5,895 bases of DNA from positions 1 to 5,895 of the forward strand of contig CAQVQZ010000135.1 in the NCBI GenBank assembly GCA_948902155.1. The letters are read 5' to 3'. Origin of the DNA: an uncultured Oscillibacter sp. (GTDB taxonomy: Bacteria; Bacillota_A; Clostridia; Oscillospirales; Oscillospiraceae). Shown here in pieces: positions 1 to 5,751 of the stretch (position 1 is the stretch's first letter; each line of letters begins with the position of its first letter). A program made the translations under genes and the position numbers. The notes under the pieces were generated by a model, which saw nothing but the letters and a program-made list of their open reading frames with translations, had not been told where the DNA came from and did no database searches.

Positions 1-54
1 GCTCCATCCGCCGCCTTACCGCTTGAATAATATTTTTTCTACCAATACTTCTTA

Positions 55-214
55 GGGCCTGTTCACATAAACCAAATACGCGGATTTCCGAGCAAATTTT
101 GCCGAATGCAAGGCAAAAATTTGCAGGCGTACTGACGTACGTCAAAAATTTTCAACGCGGCAGCCGGCAAAATTTGCCGGAAAGACGTGTGTTTGGGCTT
201 ATGTGAACAGGCCC
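55..214. mobile_element. MITE-like palindromic element, TA-flanked
   Basis: The first 16 bases (GGGCCTGTTCACATAA, 55-70) are the exact reverse complement of 199-214, and TA stands on both sides (53-54 and 215-216), as expected for insertion into a TA target. The symmetry continues inside without gaps: 92-104 (GCAAATTTTGCCG) mirrors 165-177 exactly about the same centre. Related AT-rich short palindromes occur at 113-124 and near 141-154, and GACGTACGTC (134-143) is itself a perfect palindrome close to the middle. There is no transposase reading frame, so the element would need a transposase supplied elsewhere. The TA target suits IS630/Tc1-mariner or some IS5-group enzymes, but the family cannot be decided here. 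If transcribed it would fold into a long hairpin. Confidence 0.75.
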
Positions 215-369
215 TAGCTCCTCGGGTGAGGGGCTGCTTGCCATGTCCTCCTCCCTTTATCCTCCTCCTTTTCTCCTTGCCGCTGCCTTTTTCCCTTCAT
301 TCTGCTTTTGCTTTCGCAATCGGCACAGATGCTTCCAGCTTTTGGTCCCTCCGGGAATGCCGGAAAGGC

Positions 370-398
370 TTGCGGTCAAAACCTATTTATGATATAAT
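370..398 (+). promoter_or_regulatory. Sigma-A-type promoter of the PilZ gene
   Basis: A perfect -10 box TATAAT lies at 393-398, preceded by the extended -10 dinucleotide TG at 390-391. A weak -35 box TTGCGG lies at 370-375, with a 17-bp spacer. The predicted transcription start near 404-406 gives a leader of about 70 bases before the ATG at 475. The extended -10 probably compensates for the poor -35. It does not look like a flagellar sigma-28 promoter. A small dyad, TCCGG-N5-CCGGA (350-364), sits just upstream. Confidence 0.75.
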
Positions 399-474
399 GC
401 CCAGGAAGCGGTAATCCGATGATTCCGCGAACCGGGAAATTATTCAATTTTACATATAACATAGGTGGTGCGGT

Positions 475-1200
475 ATGGGTATCTTTTCTTTTCTGAACCG
501 AGACCAGGATTACATCTTCCCCGAGCCGGAGCCGGTTCCGGAGGAGCCCGGCGTGGAGCTGCCGAATCTGGGCGTCGACATGTCCATCGAGATTCTGGAC
601 GAGGCCGGGCACGTGATGAATACCGGCCTGGTTGTCTCCTGCAAGGGGCGGGACCTGACCGTGGGCCGCAAGCCCGGCGCGCTGTCCTTCAAAATCTCCG
701 AGCCCGAGAGCACCGTTTTCATCCGGGGCTGCGACAATAAGATGACGCAGTTCTACCTCCGGGCCAAGGTGGTGGAATCCACCCGGACCCTGCTGAAGGT
801 GACGGATCTGGAGCCGGAGCTCCACGACAACCACCGGAGCAACTTCCGCCTGGCGGTGAACGCCCCCATTTCCATCTACTACATGAACGACGAGCGCATG
901 GAGCGCCCGGAGAAGTGCATCCTGGTGGACATCAGCACGGAGGGCTGCTGCATTCAGACGGACTATCTCCACGGCGAGGGCGAGGTCCTGCGGCTCAAGG
1001 TCAAGCTGGAGGACTACATGGCCATGGATTTCGTGGGCGAGGTTATCCGGGTCAACGACTGCGGGCCCAACGGCTTCCGCTGCGGCATCCTGTTTGCCCA
1101 GCTGAAGAAAGAGGAGACCAGCGCCCTCACCAAGACCCTCTTCAACATCCAGCTGGGCAACCGGAGGGAACACAGCCGCGGCGAGGACGGACATTGGTAA
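475..1200 (+). CDS. YcgR-like PilZ-domain protein, probable c-di-GMP receptor
   Basis: This 241-residue cytoplasmic protein has the two-part layout of YcgR-type proteins. A beta-rich N-terminal domain (about residues 33-115) is followed by a PilZ domain (about 118-228). Both PilZ c-di-GMP-binding motifs are intact: RxxxR at R121-R125, and DxSxxG at D152, S154, G157. In known YcgR proteins ligand binding lets the protein act on the flagellar motor and slow swimming; other PilZ proteins control exopolysaccharide or other targets, and no flagellar gene is visible here to choose between these. The first 30 residues are acidic and proline-rich, and there is no signal peptide or membrane segment. 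The start is supported by AGGTGG at 463-468, six bases before the ATG. The gene stands alone between its own promoter and a strong terminator. The PilZ assignment is firm, the YcgR-like role is inferred. Confidence 0.93.
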   Translation: MGIFSFLNRDQDYIFPEPEPVPEEPGVELPNLGVDMSIEILDEAGHVMNTGLVVSCKGRDLTVGRKPGALSFKISEPESTVFIRGCDNKMTQFYLRAKVVESTRTLLKVTDLEPELHDNHRSNFRLAVNAPISIYYMNDERMERPEKCILVDISTEGCCIQTDYLHGEGEVLRLKVKLEDYMAMDFVGEVIRVNDCGPNGFRCGILFAQLKKEETSALTKTLFNIQLGNRREHSRGEDGHW

Positions 1201-1212
1201 TCCCGGCACTCC

Positions 1213-1241
1213 GGCGGGGCGCTCAGGCGTCCCGCCTTTTT
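1213..1241 (+). terminator. Intrinsic terminator of the PilZ gene
   Basis: A 10-bp stem (1213-1222 with 1227-1236, one G-T pair) closes a TCAG tetraloop and is followed directly by five T residues (1237-1241). It begins 13 bases after the PilZ stop codon. On the minus strand the hairpin is not followed by T residues, so it is a good terminator only for plus-strand transcription, although it lies between convergent genes. Confidence 0.93.
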
Positions 1242-1255
1242 CCCGTTGGGGCCGG

Positions 1256-1507
1256 TCAGTATTGGCTGGCCTCCTCTTCTTCTCCGCCGTCGATTTCGTC
1301 CAGCCGCTGGAGCAGGGCCCGGATAACGCCCACCACCACCGCGCCGCCCAGAATCACGTAGGCCAGCAGGAAGAGCGCTCCGGGAAAGCCCTCCCCCAGC
1401 AGTCCGGCCAGGGCCGCCAGGGCCGCCAGGACCAGCGGAGTCATATACAGCACCACCGCCGCCGTGATGATCACGGGGGCGATTTTCTTTTTAGTAGTTT
1501 TTCGCAT
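1256..1507 (-). CDS. Small two-helix membrane protein, paralogue of the MerR membrane domain
   Basis: This 83-residue protein has a lysine-rich start (R2, K3, K6-K8), two hydrophobic helices (about 10-36 and 43-66) and an acidic tail. Both ends should lie in the cytoplasm. It is clearly related to the last 82 residues of the MerR-type protein encoded just upstream. Both have the pattern RK..., APV(V/I)IT, two helices, then QR..EI..GE...A..Y at the very end, and their lengths are almost the same. It therefore looks like that regulator's membrane domain without its DNA-binding head. The ATG at 1507 has a purine-rich SD (GGAGAGGAGAG) upstream. The gene overlaps the MerR reading frame by 17 bases, which suggests translational coupling and shared transcription. 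No function is known to me; a membrane partner that heterodimerises with or titrates the regulator is a reasonable inference. Confidence 0.8.
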   Translation of the reverse strand: MRKTTKKKIAPVIITAAVVLYMTPLVLAALAALAGLLGEGFPGALFLLAYVILGGAVVVGVIRALLQRLDEIDGGEEEEASQY

Positions 1508-2141
1508 CGTCGATCTCTCCTCTCCCGATCTCCCGTATCCGCTGCACCAGGGCCAGCACCACGCCGATGATAATCACCAGCGGGACCAGCGCAATAACCG
1601 CCAGCATCAGCGCCGGAGGCGAATCCTCGACGCCCAGGGCGATGCTCCACAGCAGCAAGCCCATAAAGCCCCCCATCGCCAGCACCATCAGCACTGTGAT
1701 GACCACCGGGGCCACGTAGCGGATGCGCACGTCCTTCCTCTGCTTGTCCTGGAAGGTCGTGCCGCTTTGCTCCAAAGACTCCATCTCCGCCAGGACGCTT
1801 CCGGCGTCCAGGTCGCACAACCGCTCCTGGCGGTCCGTCAAATGCTCGCAGAGGCGGATGGCCTGCTCCAGGTTCTCCCGGTCCCGCTCCAGGCTGACCA
1901 GGTGCCTCCGCATACCGTCGCCCACCGTGTGGGCCCCGCTCTGCATCTGCCGGATTTCCTCCAGGGATACGCCCAGCTTCCGCAGGAGCTTGATTTGCAG
2001 CAGCACGGACACGTCGGCGTCGCCGTAATCCCGGTAGCCGTTTTCACTGTTCCGCCTGGGCGTCAGCAGCCCGGCGGACTCGTAGAAGCGGATGTTCTTC
2101 CGCGTGATGCCCACCAGGGCCTCCACCTCGTTGATTTTCAC
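1491..2141 (-). CDS. MerR-family regulator with C-terminal transmembrane domain
   Basis: Residues 1-67 form a typical MerR winged helix-turn-helix: KINEVEALVGIT, then RFYE, GLLTP, NGYRDY and LLRKLGVSLEEI. About residues 75-115 form the dimerisation helix, which carries two cysteines (C98 and C109). In place of a soluble ligand-binding domain there are two hydrophobic helices (about 143-169 and 175-199) and a short charged tail ending DDAKNY. The protein should therefore be held at the inner face of the membrane. I chose the GTG at 2141 (216 residues) rather than the GTG at 2150. It has a perfect GAGGTGA ribosome binding site five bases upstream, and the promoter would start transcription near 2160, leaving no SD for 2150. 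The signal sensed is unknown. The CueR-type metal ligands (paired C-terminal cysteines) are not evident, so a copper or mercury role is not supported. Autoregulation is likely (see the operator). Confidence 0.92.
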   Translation of the reverse strand: MKINEVEALVGITRKNIRFYESAGLLTPRRNSENGYRDYGDADVSVLLQIKLLRKLGVSLEEIRQMQSGAHTVGDGMRRHLVSLERDRENLEQAIRLCEHLTDRQERLCDLDAGSVLAEMESLEQSGTTFQDKQRKDVRIRYVAPVVITVLMVLAMGGFMGLLLWSIALGVEDSPPALMLAVIALVPLVIIIGVVLALVQRIREIGRGEIDDAKNY

Positions 2142-2146
2142 AGCCC

Positions 2147-2153
2147 TCACCTC
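2147..2153 (-). promoter_or_regulatory. Ribosome binding site fixing the MerR start
   Basis: The minus strand reads GAGGTGA, a full match to the anti-SD core, five bases before the GTG at 2141. The alternative GTG at 2148-2150 lies inside this site and has no SD of its own. This decides the start codon in favour of 2141. Confidence 0.8.
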
Positions 2154-2166
2154 GGTTTCTGTTCTT

Positions 2167-2197
2167 ATGATATACCTTCCAGCAGGGGGAAGGTCAA
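2167..2197 (-). promoter_or_regulatory. MerR-type promoter-operator with 19-bp spacer
   Basis: On the minus strand the -35 box TTGACC (2192-2197) and the -10 box TATCAT (2167-2172) are separated by 19 bp, two more than the optimum. This is the hallmark of promoters that MerR-family proteins activate by untwisting DNA. The spacer holds a perfect dyad ACCTTCC-N7-GGAAGGT (2174-2194), which abuts the -35 box. From memory this arrangement is very close to the E. coli CueR site at copA, but the same half-sites occur for several MerR subfamilies, so it does not reveal the inducer. It lies about 25-55 bases upstream of the MerR start and should control both the regulator and the small membrane protein. 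A TATATC at 17-bp spacing overlaps the -10 and could give basal transcription. Confidence 0.88.
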
Positions 2198-2526
2198 GAG
2201 GAAACGTGAAAATTTCGAAGAAATGCCGGATCGGAGCAGATTTTTTCGTTGGGCACGGCGATTTCCCGCAGAGGGCCTGCCTTTCATATGCCGCGCTTTC
2301 TCGGTGAAGACGGAAGCGGTGTCAGCTGCGCTTCTCAGAGCCGTCTCACAATCGCTGGCTTCCGCGATTTCTCCGGAGATGTCTCCCCAAAAGGTTGGAT
2401 GGCATTATAGGGACGGCTGATAGCCGCCCCTGTAAAGATTCAAGAAAACAGCAATGATAATAAAATGCGAGATAGGGCGCACCCGTGAAAATCGCGGGCT
2501 TGACAAATGGCGGCTGCCTGTTCTCC
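2198..2526. other. Intergenic stretch without a convincing gene
   Basis: About 330 bases separate the end of the MATE gene from the MerR promoter. I see no reading frame here with a plausible start and SD. The DNA is less GC-rich than the genes and holds several inverted repeats: a nested one at 2308-2346 (AGACGG with CCGTCT outside, AGCG with CGCT inside), the palindrome TCTCCGGAGA (2370-2379), a stronger hairpin at 2409-2431, and a 6-bp stem at 2482-2498 downstream of the MATE stop. None is followed by a proper T-run on the minus strand. Decayed repeat DNA or an unrecognised small RNA are both possible. Confidence 0.5.
2409..2431. repeat. REP-like palindromic hairpin
   Basis: AGGG-A-CGGCT (2409-2418) pairs with AGCCG-C-CCCT (2422-2431) around the loop GAT, giving nine base pairs with a single A/C mismatch. 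GGCGGCTATCAGCC-type palindromes are, from memory, frequent intergenic repeats in gut Clostridia, so this may be one degenerate copy. It lies about 95 bases beyond the MATE stop and has no T-run on the minus strand, so a terminator role is weak. Confidence 0.4.
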
Positions 2527-3879
2527 CTAGATTTTCCAAAGGGTTCCGCCTTCGCCGTTTTGCCGGGTCCCTGTGTAATAGAACCAGATGGACATGGCCG
2601 AGGCCACGGTCCAGCCGATGGGCCAGGCGCACCAGATGCCCGTGGACCCCAGGGCGGTGCCGGAAAGGGCCACCGCCAGGACTACCCGCAGAATCAGGTC
2701 TGTGAACGTCGCGGCCATGAAGCACAGCATCCGCCCGGACCCCCGGAGGATGCCGTCCGCCACCAGCTTGGCGGACACCACGAAGTAAAAGGGGGAGAGG
2801 ATGCGGAGGAAGTACACGCCGGTCCGCAGGGCGTCCTCGGTGGGCTGGTCCAGGAACAGCCGGAGGACGAAGCGTCCGCCGAAAACGTACAGCAGGCACA
2901 GGGGCAGGCTCAGGAGCCACACCAGCTTGAGCCCCGCCCAAAATCCGGCCCGGACCCGCTCCGGCTTCTTTGCGCCCACGTTCTGGGCGGTGTAGTTGGA
3001 CACGCCGTTGGCCAGGGTGGTGAAGGAGGTGATCACCAGATTGTTCAGCTTCACGGCGGCGGAGTAGCCCGCCATGACGCCGGTGCCGAAGCCGTTGATG
3101 ACCCCCTGAATCACGATGTTGCCTACGGAGATAAAGCTCTGCTGGGCCATGCTGGGCACGGCGATGACGGCGATTTTCTTCAACAGCAGCCAGGAGAAGA
3201 GGGGGAAGGGCTCCCCGGACTCAATTTTCCGCAGCCGGGCGAACACCGCCGCCGCGGCCAGCACGCAGCTGACGCCCTGGCAGAGAAATGTCGCCCAGGC
3301 CACTCCGGCGATTCCCATCTGAAAGGCGGTGACAAAGAGAATATCCACAGCGATGTTGGATGCGGAGGAGACCGCCAGGAAGAGGAAGGGCGTCCGGGAG
3401 TCCCCCAGGGCGGAGAAGACGCCGGTGGCGATGTTGTAGAAAAAGACGAAGGGCAAACCCCAGATGTAGATGTCCAGGTAAAGCTTGGACCCGGCGAAGG
3501 CTTCTTCCGGGGTGTGGATGAGCCGGAGCAGGCCGCCGCAGCCCAAGATTCCCCCCAGCATGAGGGCGGCGCAGAGGAGGGCGCTGGCGATGCAGGCGGT
3601 AGAGACGGCTGTTTTCATCTTCTCGAACTCACGGGCCCCGAAGAGCTGGGAGACGATGACGGAACAGCCCATGTTGCACCCGAAGGCGAAGGCCAGGAAA
3701 ATCAGCGTGACCTCGTAACTGTTGCCCACGGAGGCCAGGGCCGTCTCGCCGATGAATTTCCCGGCGACGAAGCTGTCGGCGATGTTGTAGAGCTGCTGAA
3801 ACAAAATGCTCCCGAACAGGGGGAGGCAGAACCGCCAGAGCACGGTTTCCGGCTTTCCGACGGTCAAATCACGGTTCAT
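2527..3879 (-). CDS. MATE-family multidrug/cation antiporter
   Basis: This is a 450-residue polytopic inner-membrane protein of the usual MATE length, with about 12 hydrophobic segments in two related halves. Recognisable family features include P20 with QLYNIADSFVAG in helix 1, GDSRTP at 159-164, the N175/D179 pair, GIAGVAWAT at 189-197, and GYSAAVKLNNLV opening the second half. MATE proteins export drugs and other organic cations in exchange for Na+ or H+; this sequence resembles the NorM/MepA/DinF-like group found widely in Clostridia, and the substrate cannot be read from it. I chose the ATG at 3879, which has a perfect GAGGTGA seven bases upstream and a promoter at the right distance. 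The frame stays open to an ATG at 3942, but that start lies upstream of the promoter. The gene seems to be transcribed alone. The MerR gene downstream has its own promoter, so control of this pump by that regulator is possible but not shown. Confidence 0.95.
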   Translation of the reverse strand: MNRDLTVGKPETVLWRFCLPLFGSILFQQLYNIADSFVAGKFIGETALASVGNSYEVTLIFLAFAFGCNMGCSVIVSQLFGAREFEKMKTAVSTACIASALLCAALMLGGILGCGGLLRLIHTPEEAFAGSKLYLDIYIWGLPFVFFYNIATGVFSALGDSRTPFLFLAVSSASNIAVDILFVTAFQMGIAGVAWATFLCQGVSCVLAAAAVFARLRKIESGEPFPLFSWLLLKKIAVIAVPSMAQQSFISVGNIVIQGVINGFGTGVMAGYSAAVKLNNLVITSFTTLANGVSNYTAQNVGAKKPERVRAGFWAGLKLVWLLSLPLCLLYVFGGRFVLRLFLDQPTEDALRTGVYFLRILSPFYFVVSAKLVADGILRGSGRMLCFMAATFTDLILRVVLAVALSGTALGSTGIWCAWPIGWTVASAMSIWFYYTGTRQNGEGGTLWKI

Positions 3880-3886
3880 AGTGGAA

Positions 3887-3893
3887 TCACCTC
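3887..3893 (-). promoter_or_regulatory. Ribosome binding site fixing the MATE start
   Basis: GAGGTGA on the minus strand lies seven bases before the ATG at 3879. It rules out the longer frame beginning at 3942. Confidence 0.85.
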
Positions 3894-3900
3894 GTTTTGG

Positions 3901-3929
3901 ATTATAGTACCAAAAACAAGGGTTGTAAA
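3901..3929 (-). promoter_or_regulatory. Sigma-A-type promoter of the MATE gene
   Basis: On the minus strand TTTACA (3924-3929, five of six consensus bases) and TATAAT (3901-3906, perfect) are separated by 17 bp. Transcription should start near 3893-3895, just upstream of or at the edge of the SD, so the leader is very short. The -35 box overlaps the inner arm of a perfect dyad at 3927-3947. Confidence 0.85.
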
Positions 3930-3947
3930 CCGTCATTTTCACGGTTT
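3927..3947. promoter_or_regulatory. 7-7-7 dyad overlapping the MATE -35 box
   Basis: AAACCGT (3927-3933) and ACGGTTT (3941-3947) are perfect inverted repeats separated by seven bases. Three bases of the first arm belong to the -35 box of the MATE promoter, so a protein bound here could repress or activate the pump. It could instead be a weak terminator for the carboxypeptidase gene upstream, because on the minus strand the hairpin ends in TTTACA. The sequence alone does not decide. Confidence 0.5.
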
Positions 3948-3966
3948 TGGCTTGGCTCCGGACCGG

Positions 3967-3997
3967 ACAGCGGCGGACCGTTCCGGTCCGCCGCTGT
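3967..3997 (-). terminator. Strong hairpin after the carboxypeptidase gene
   Basis: A perfect 13-bp GC-rich stem (3967-3979 with 3985-3997) with a 5-base loop starts two bases after the TGA stop of the carboxypeptidase gene. No T-run follows on either strand, so it is not a textbook intrinsic terminator. It may still stop transcription or protect the 3' end of the message, perhaps together with the AT-rich dyad at 3927-3947. Confidence 0.55.
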
Positions 3998-3999
3998 TG

Positions 4000-4902
4000 T
4001 CAGGTATCCAGGTATTCTTCCAGGCAGAGACCTTGGCTCATGATGGCCCCGGCGGCGGTCTCGCCTACGTAGCGGTAGTGCCAGGGCTCGTAGCCCACGC
4101 CGGTAAGGGCGCTCTTCTCCGTGGGGTAGCGAAGGATGAAGCCGTATTCGGCGCAGTGTTCCATGAGCCATTTCTGCACCGGCGTCTCCTCCTGGCCGTT
4201 GTCCAGGGACTGGTAGGACTTGTCCACGATGTCCACCGCCAGCCCTGCCTGGTGCTCACTGGTTCCGGGGCGGGCCACCCAGAACGCGGCCTGCTCCTCC
4301 GCCTCCTGCCGGGAAGCGCCTCCGGACAGATAGGACTGGACCTTTCGCTCAAACAGCTCCTCCTGTTTCTCCCAGGTGCGGTAGGAGGAGCAGATGGTGG
4401 GCGACAGCCCCGCCGCACGGCACGCGTCCATCATCCGCTGGAGGTCCGGGTAGGCCCGCTTGTCGATGGAATGCCCGTTGACCAGCTGGGTGAACTCCGG
4501 AACCTGGAAGTTCTCCGGCAAAGGGTGCTCTCCGTTGACCAGAAGCAGGTTCCAGTCCCCGGAATCCGGTTTTTCGGTCTTTGTGACGACGCCCCCCGGC
4601 ACGGTCTTTGTCCCTGCGGAGCTTTCCTCCGGCAGGAGGGAGAAGAGAGAGTCCTCCGGAGGAACGCCCGCCGCAGCGGCGCTCGCTCCCACGGCCCCCG
4701 CCCGGCCCAGCAGGAAGCCCATCAAAAACAAGGCCAGTCCCGTCAGCGCCAGCAGGGGCAGAAAGGACCCCTTCCGCCGCCGGACCCGAGAGGGAGAGGC
4801 CCGGCGGCGGGGCGGGGAGTCCCACTGCGCCTGGGGCGCGGCCCGGTATTCCCGGTCCGGGATGGGAAACTCGTGGACGACGCAAGTATTGAGACGAGAC
4901 AT
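4000..4902 (-). CDS. Membrane-anchored VanY-like D,D-carboxypeptidase (peptidase M15B)
   Basis: This 300-residue protein has a short basic cytoplasmic part (about 1-46, with RRR clusters), one transmembrane anchor (about 47-66), an Ala/Gly/Ser-rich linker and an extracytoplasmic VanY-type domain (about 116-298). The M15B signatures are present: SSYRT at 172-176 (R175 contacts substrate in the family), SEHQAGLAVD with zinc ligands H217 and D224, and EPWHYRYVG with the catalytic base E272 and third zinc ligand H275. Such enzymes remove the terminal D-Ala from peptidoglycan stem peptides. This limits cross-linking and, in van clusters, removes the vancomycin target. The ATG at 4902 has AAGGAG eight bases upstream. 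The gene follows the unknown membrane protein by 81 bases, and I found only a poor promoter-like TATGAT in that gap, so co-transcription with the kinase genes is likely. An actual resistance role is not shown: no vanH, vanA or vanX-like gene is visible. Confidence 0.93.
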   Translation of the reverse strand: MSRLNTCVVHEFPIPDREYRAAPQAQWDSPPRRRASPSRVRRRKGSFLPLLALTGLALFLMGFLLGRAGAVGASAAAAGVPPEDSLFSLLPEESSAGTKTVPGGVVTKTEKPDSGDWNLLLVNGEHPLPENFQVPEFTQLVNGHSIDKRAYPDLQRMMDACRAAGLSPTICSSYRTWEKQEELFERKVQSYLSGGASRQEAEEQAAFWVARPGTSEHQAGLAVDIVDKSYQSLDNGQEETPVQKWLMEHCAEYGFILRYPTEKSALTGVGYEPWHYRYVGETAAGAIMSQGLCLEEYLDT

Positions 4903-4983
4903 GAAAACAGCTCCTTTGCCCTTGAACTGTTTCCATCATACGGCTTGTCCCCGTCGAAACCGAAACATTCCTGCATCAAAGTC

Positions 4984-5751
4984 TCACCAAATTTGCATCG
5001 ATTTGGCATCCGTGGGGTCGTGCCCATAGCCGACGGCGATATCTTCGTCCACGGCGCTCCAATCCAGCGTAAAGTTGAAGGCCAGCTCCTGGGCGTCCCT
5101 TACGATCCAAAACTGGCTTTTGCACTCCGGCAGGCGGAAATACGCGGAGCTGCCGTAGACCTCCCCCAGCGTGTAATTCAGCCCTAATTGGTCCAGGATG
5201 GCTTCTCCCAGCTCCTGGGGGGAGTCGTCGATCAGAACGCCGTCGATGTGGTGAAATACCAGGGCCAGGAGCTGCCCGCTCTCCCCGTCCAGGGTGGCGG
5301 AGAGGTGGACGCGCTCTTTGATGTCGTGGGAGAACGCCATGGTGAAGCTGGCGCTGGAGAGGTCCGCCTGGTCCCGGAGGTAGTACCGGGTCCACTCCCA
5401 GGAATCGCCGTCGATTTCTCCGCCGGCCAGCCGGGGCGACGTGAAGCTTCTCAGGTCCGCCAGGGCCTTTTGCAGGCGCTCCATCTCCCGCTCCCGGTCC
5501 CGGCCCTCCAGCTCCTGGGCCATGATGGTGAGCTTTTCCGGCATCTCCCCCAGCTGGACCAGCAGCCGCACCCGCCCCGGCAGGTCCGGGGGCTTGGAGG
5601 GGAAGTTGTTGTCCGCCGCCAGAGGCTCGGTGTGGACGGTCCCGGTGAGCTCGCCGTCCTCCAGGGTGGAGAGGCGGAGGGGCAGCAGGGCCAGGGCTAC
5701 CACAGTCAGGGCCGTCAGGATGGGGAAGAGCCAGTTTTTCCAGTTCCGCAC
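4984..5751 (-). CDS. Membrane-anchored extracytoplasmic protein of unknown family, kinase-linked
   Basis: I do not recognise this 255-residue protein. It starts with a short positive stretch (R2, K5) and one hydrophobic segment (about 8-25) without a lipobox cysteine, so it is probably a signal anchor with the rest outside the membrane. Residues about 70-105 are highly charged and probably helical. A later segment, [11 protein letters not shown] at about 154-164, recalls the strand-turn-strand of PepSY-like domains, but this is a weak likeness. The start is GTG at 5751, supported by a GGGGGGAGG-type SD about six bases upstream; no other start fits the N-terminal anchor. It overlaps the end of the histidine kinase gene by 37 bases, which implies translational coupling. 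The position between a sensor kinase and a cell-wall peptidase suggests a sensor accessory or an envelope factor, by analogy with other kinase-linked membrane proteins. That role is inference only. Confidence 0.85.
   Translation of the reverse strand: MRNWKNWLFPILTALTVVALALLPLRLSTLEDGELTGTVHTEPLAADNNFPSKPPDLPGRVRLLVQLGEMPEKLTIMAQELEGRDREREMERLQKALADLRSFTSPRLAGGEIDGDSWEWTRYYLRDQADLSSASFTMAFSHDIKERVHLSATLDGESGQLLALVFHHIDGVLIDDSPQELGEAILDQLGLNYTLGEVYGSSAYFRLPECKSQFWIVRDAQELAFNFTLDWSAVDEDIAVGYGHDPTDAKSMQIW

Noticed and set aside
1..53. Possible start of a minus-strand gene leaving the left edge (ATG at 5-7)
   Set aside because: Only two codons lie in the window, the SD is weak, and TATTAT (27-32) has no -35 box at a proper distance.
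216..235. 8-bp hairpin next to the MITE as a terminator
   Set aside because: AGCTCCTC pairs with GAGGGGCT around GGGT, but no T-run follows on either strand and no gene clearly ends there.
187..414. A 75-codon plus-strand frame starting inside the MITE
   Set aside because: It has no good SD and unusual composition from the pyrimidine tract, and it runs through the PilZ promoter.
376..1209. A 277-codon minus-strand frame opposite the PilZ gene
   Set aside because: The plus strand encodes a protein with intact PilZ motifs, a promoter, an SD and a terminator. The antisense frame has none of these.
1464..2420. A 318-codon plus-strand frame over the MerR gene
   Set aside because: It is antisense to a clear MerR protein and His/Gln-rich with no recognisable domain, so it is a shadow frame.
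4000..4902. A complete vancomycin-resistance cluster
   Set aside because: Only a VanY-like enzyme and a kinase fragment are present. No ligase, dehydrogenase or VanX gene is visible, and such peptidases are common housekeeping enzymes in Clostridia.
4903..4983. Separate promoter for the carboxypeptidase gene
   Set aside because: A TATGAT occurs near 4938-4943 on the minus strand but has no recognisable -35 box at 16-18 bp, so read-through from the upstream genes is more likely.
2485..5187. A 900-codon open frame on the plus strand
   Set aside because: It runs antisense through the MATE and VanY-like genes and the intergenic region between them. Its translation is low-complexity, rich in Gly, Gln, His and Glu, with no family features. 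It is a by-product of high GC at the third codon position of the minus-strand genes.
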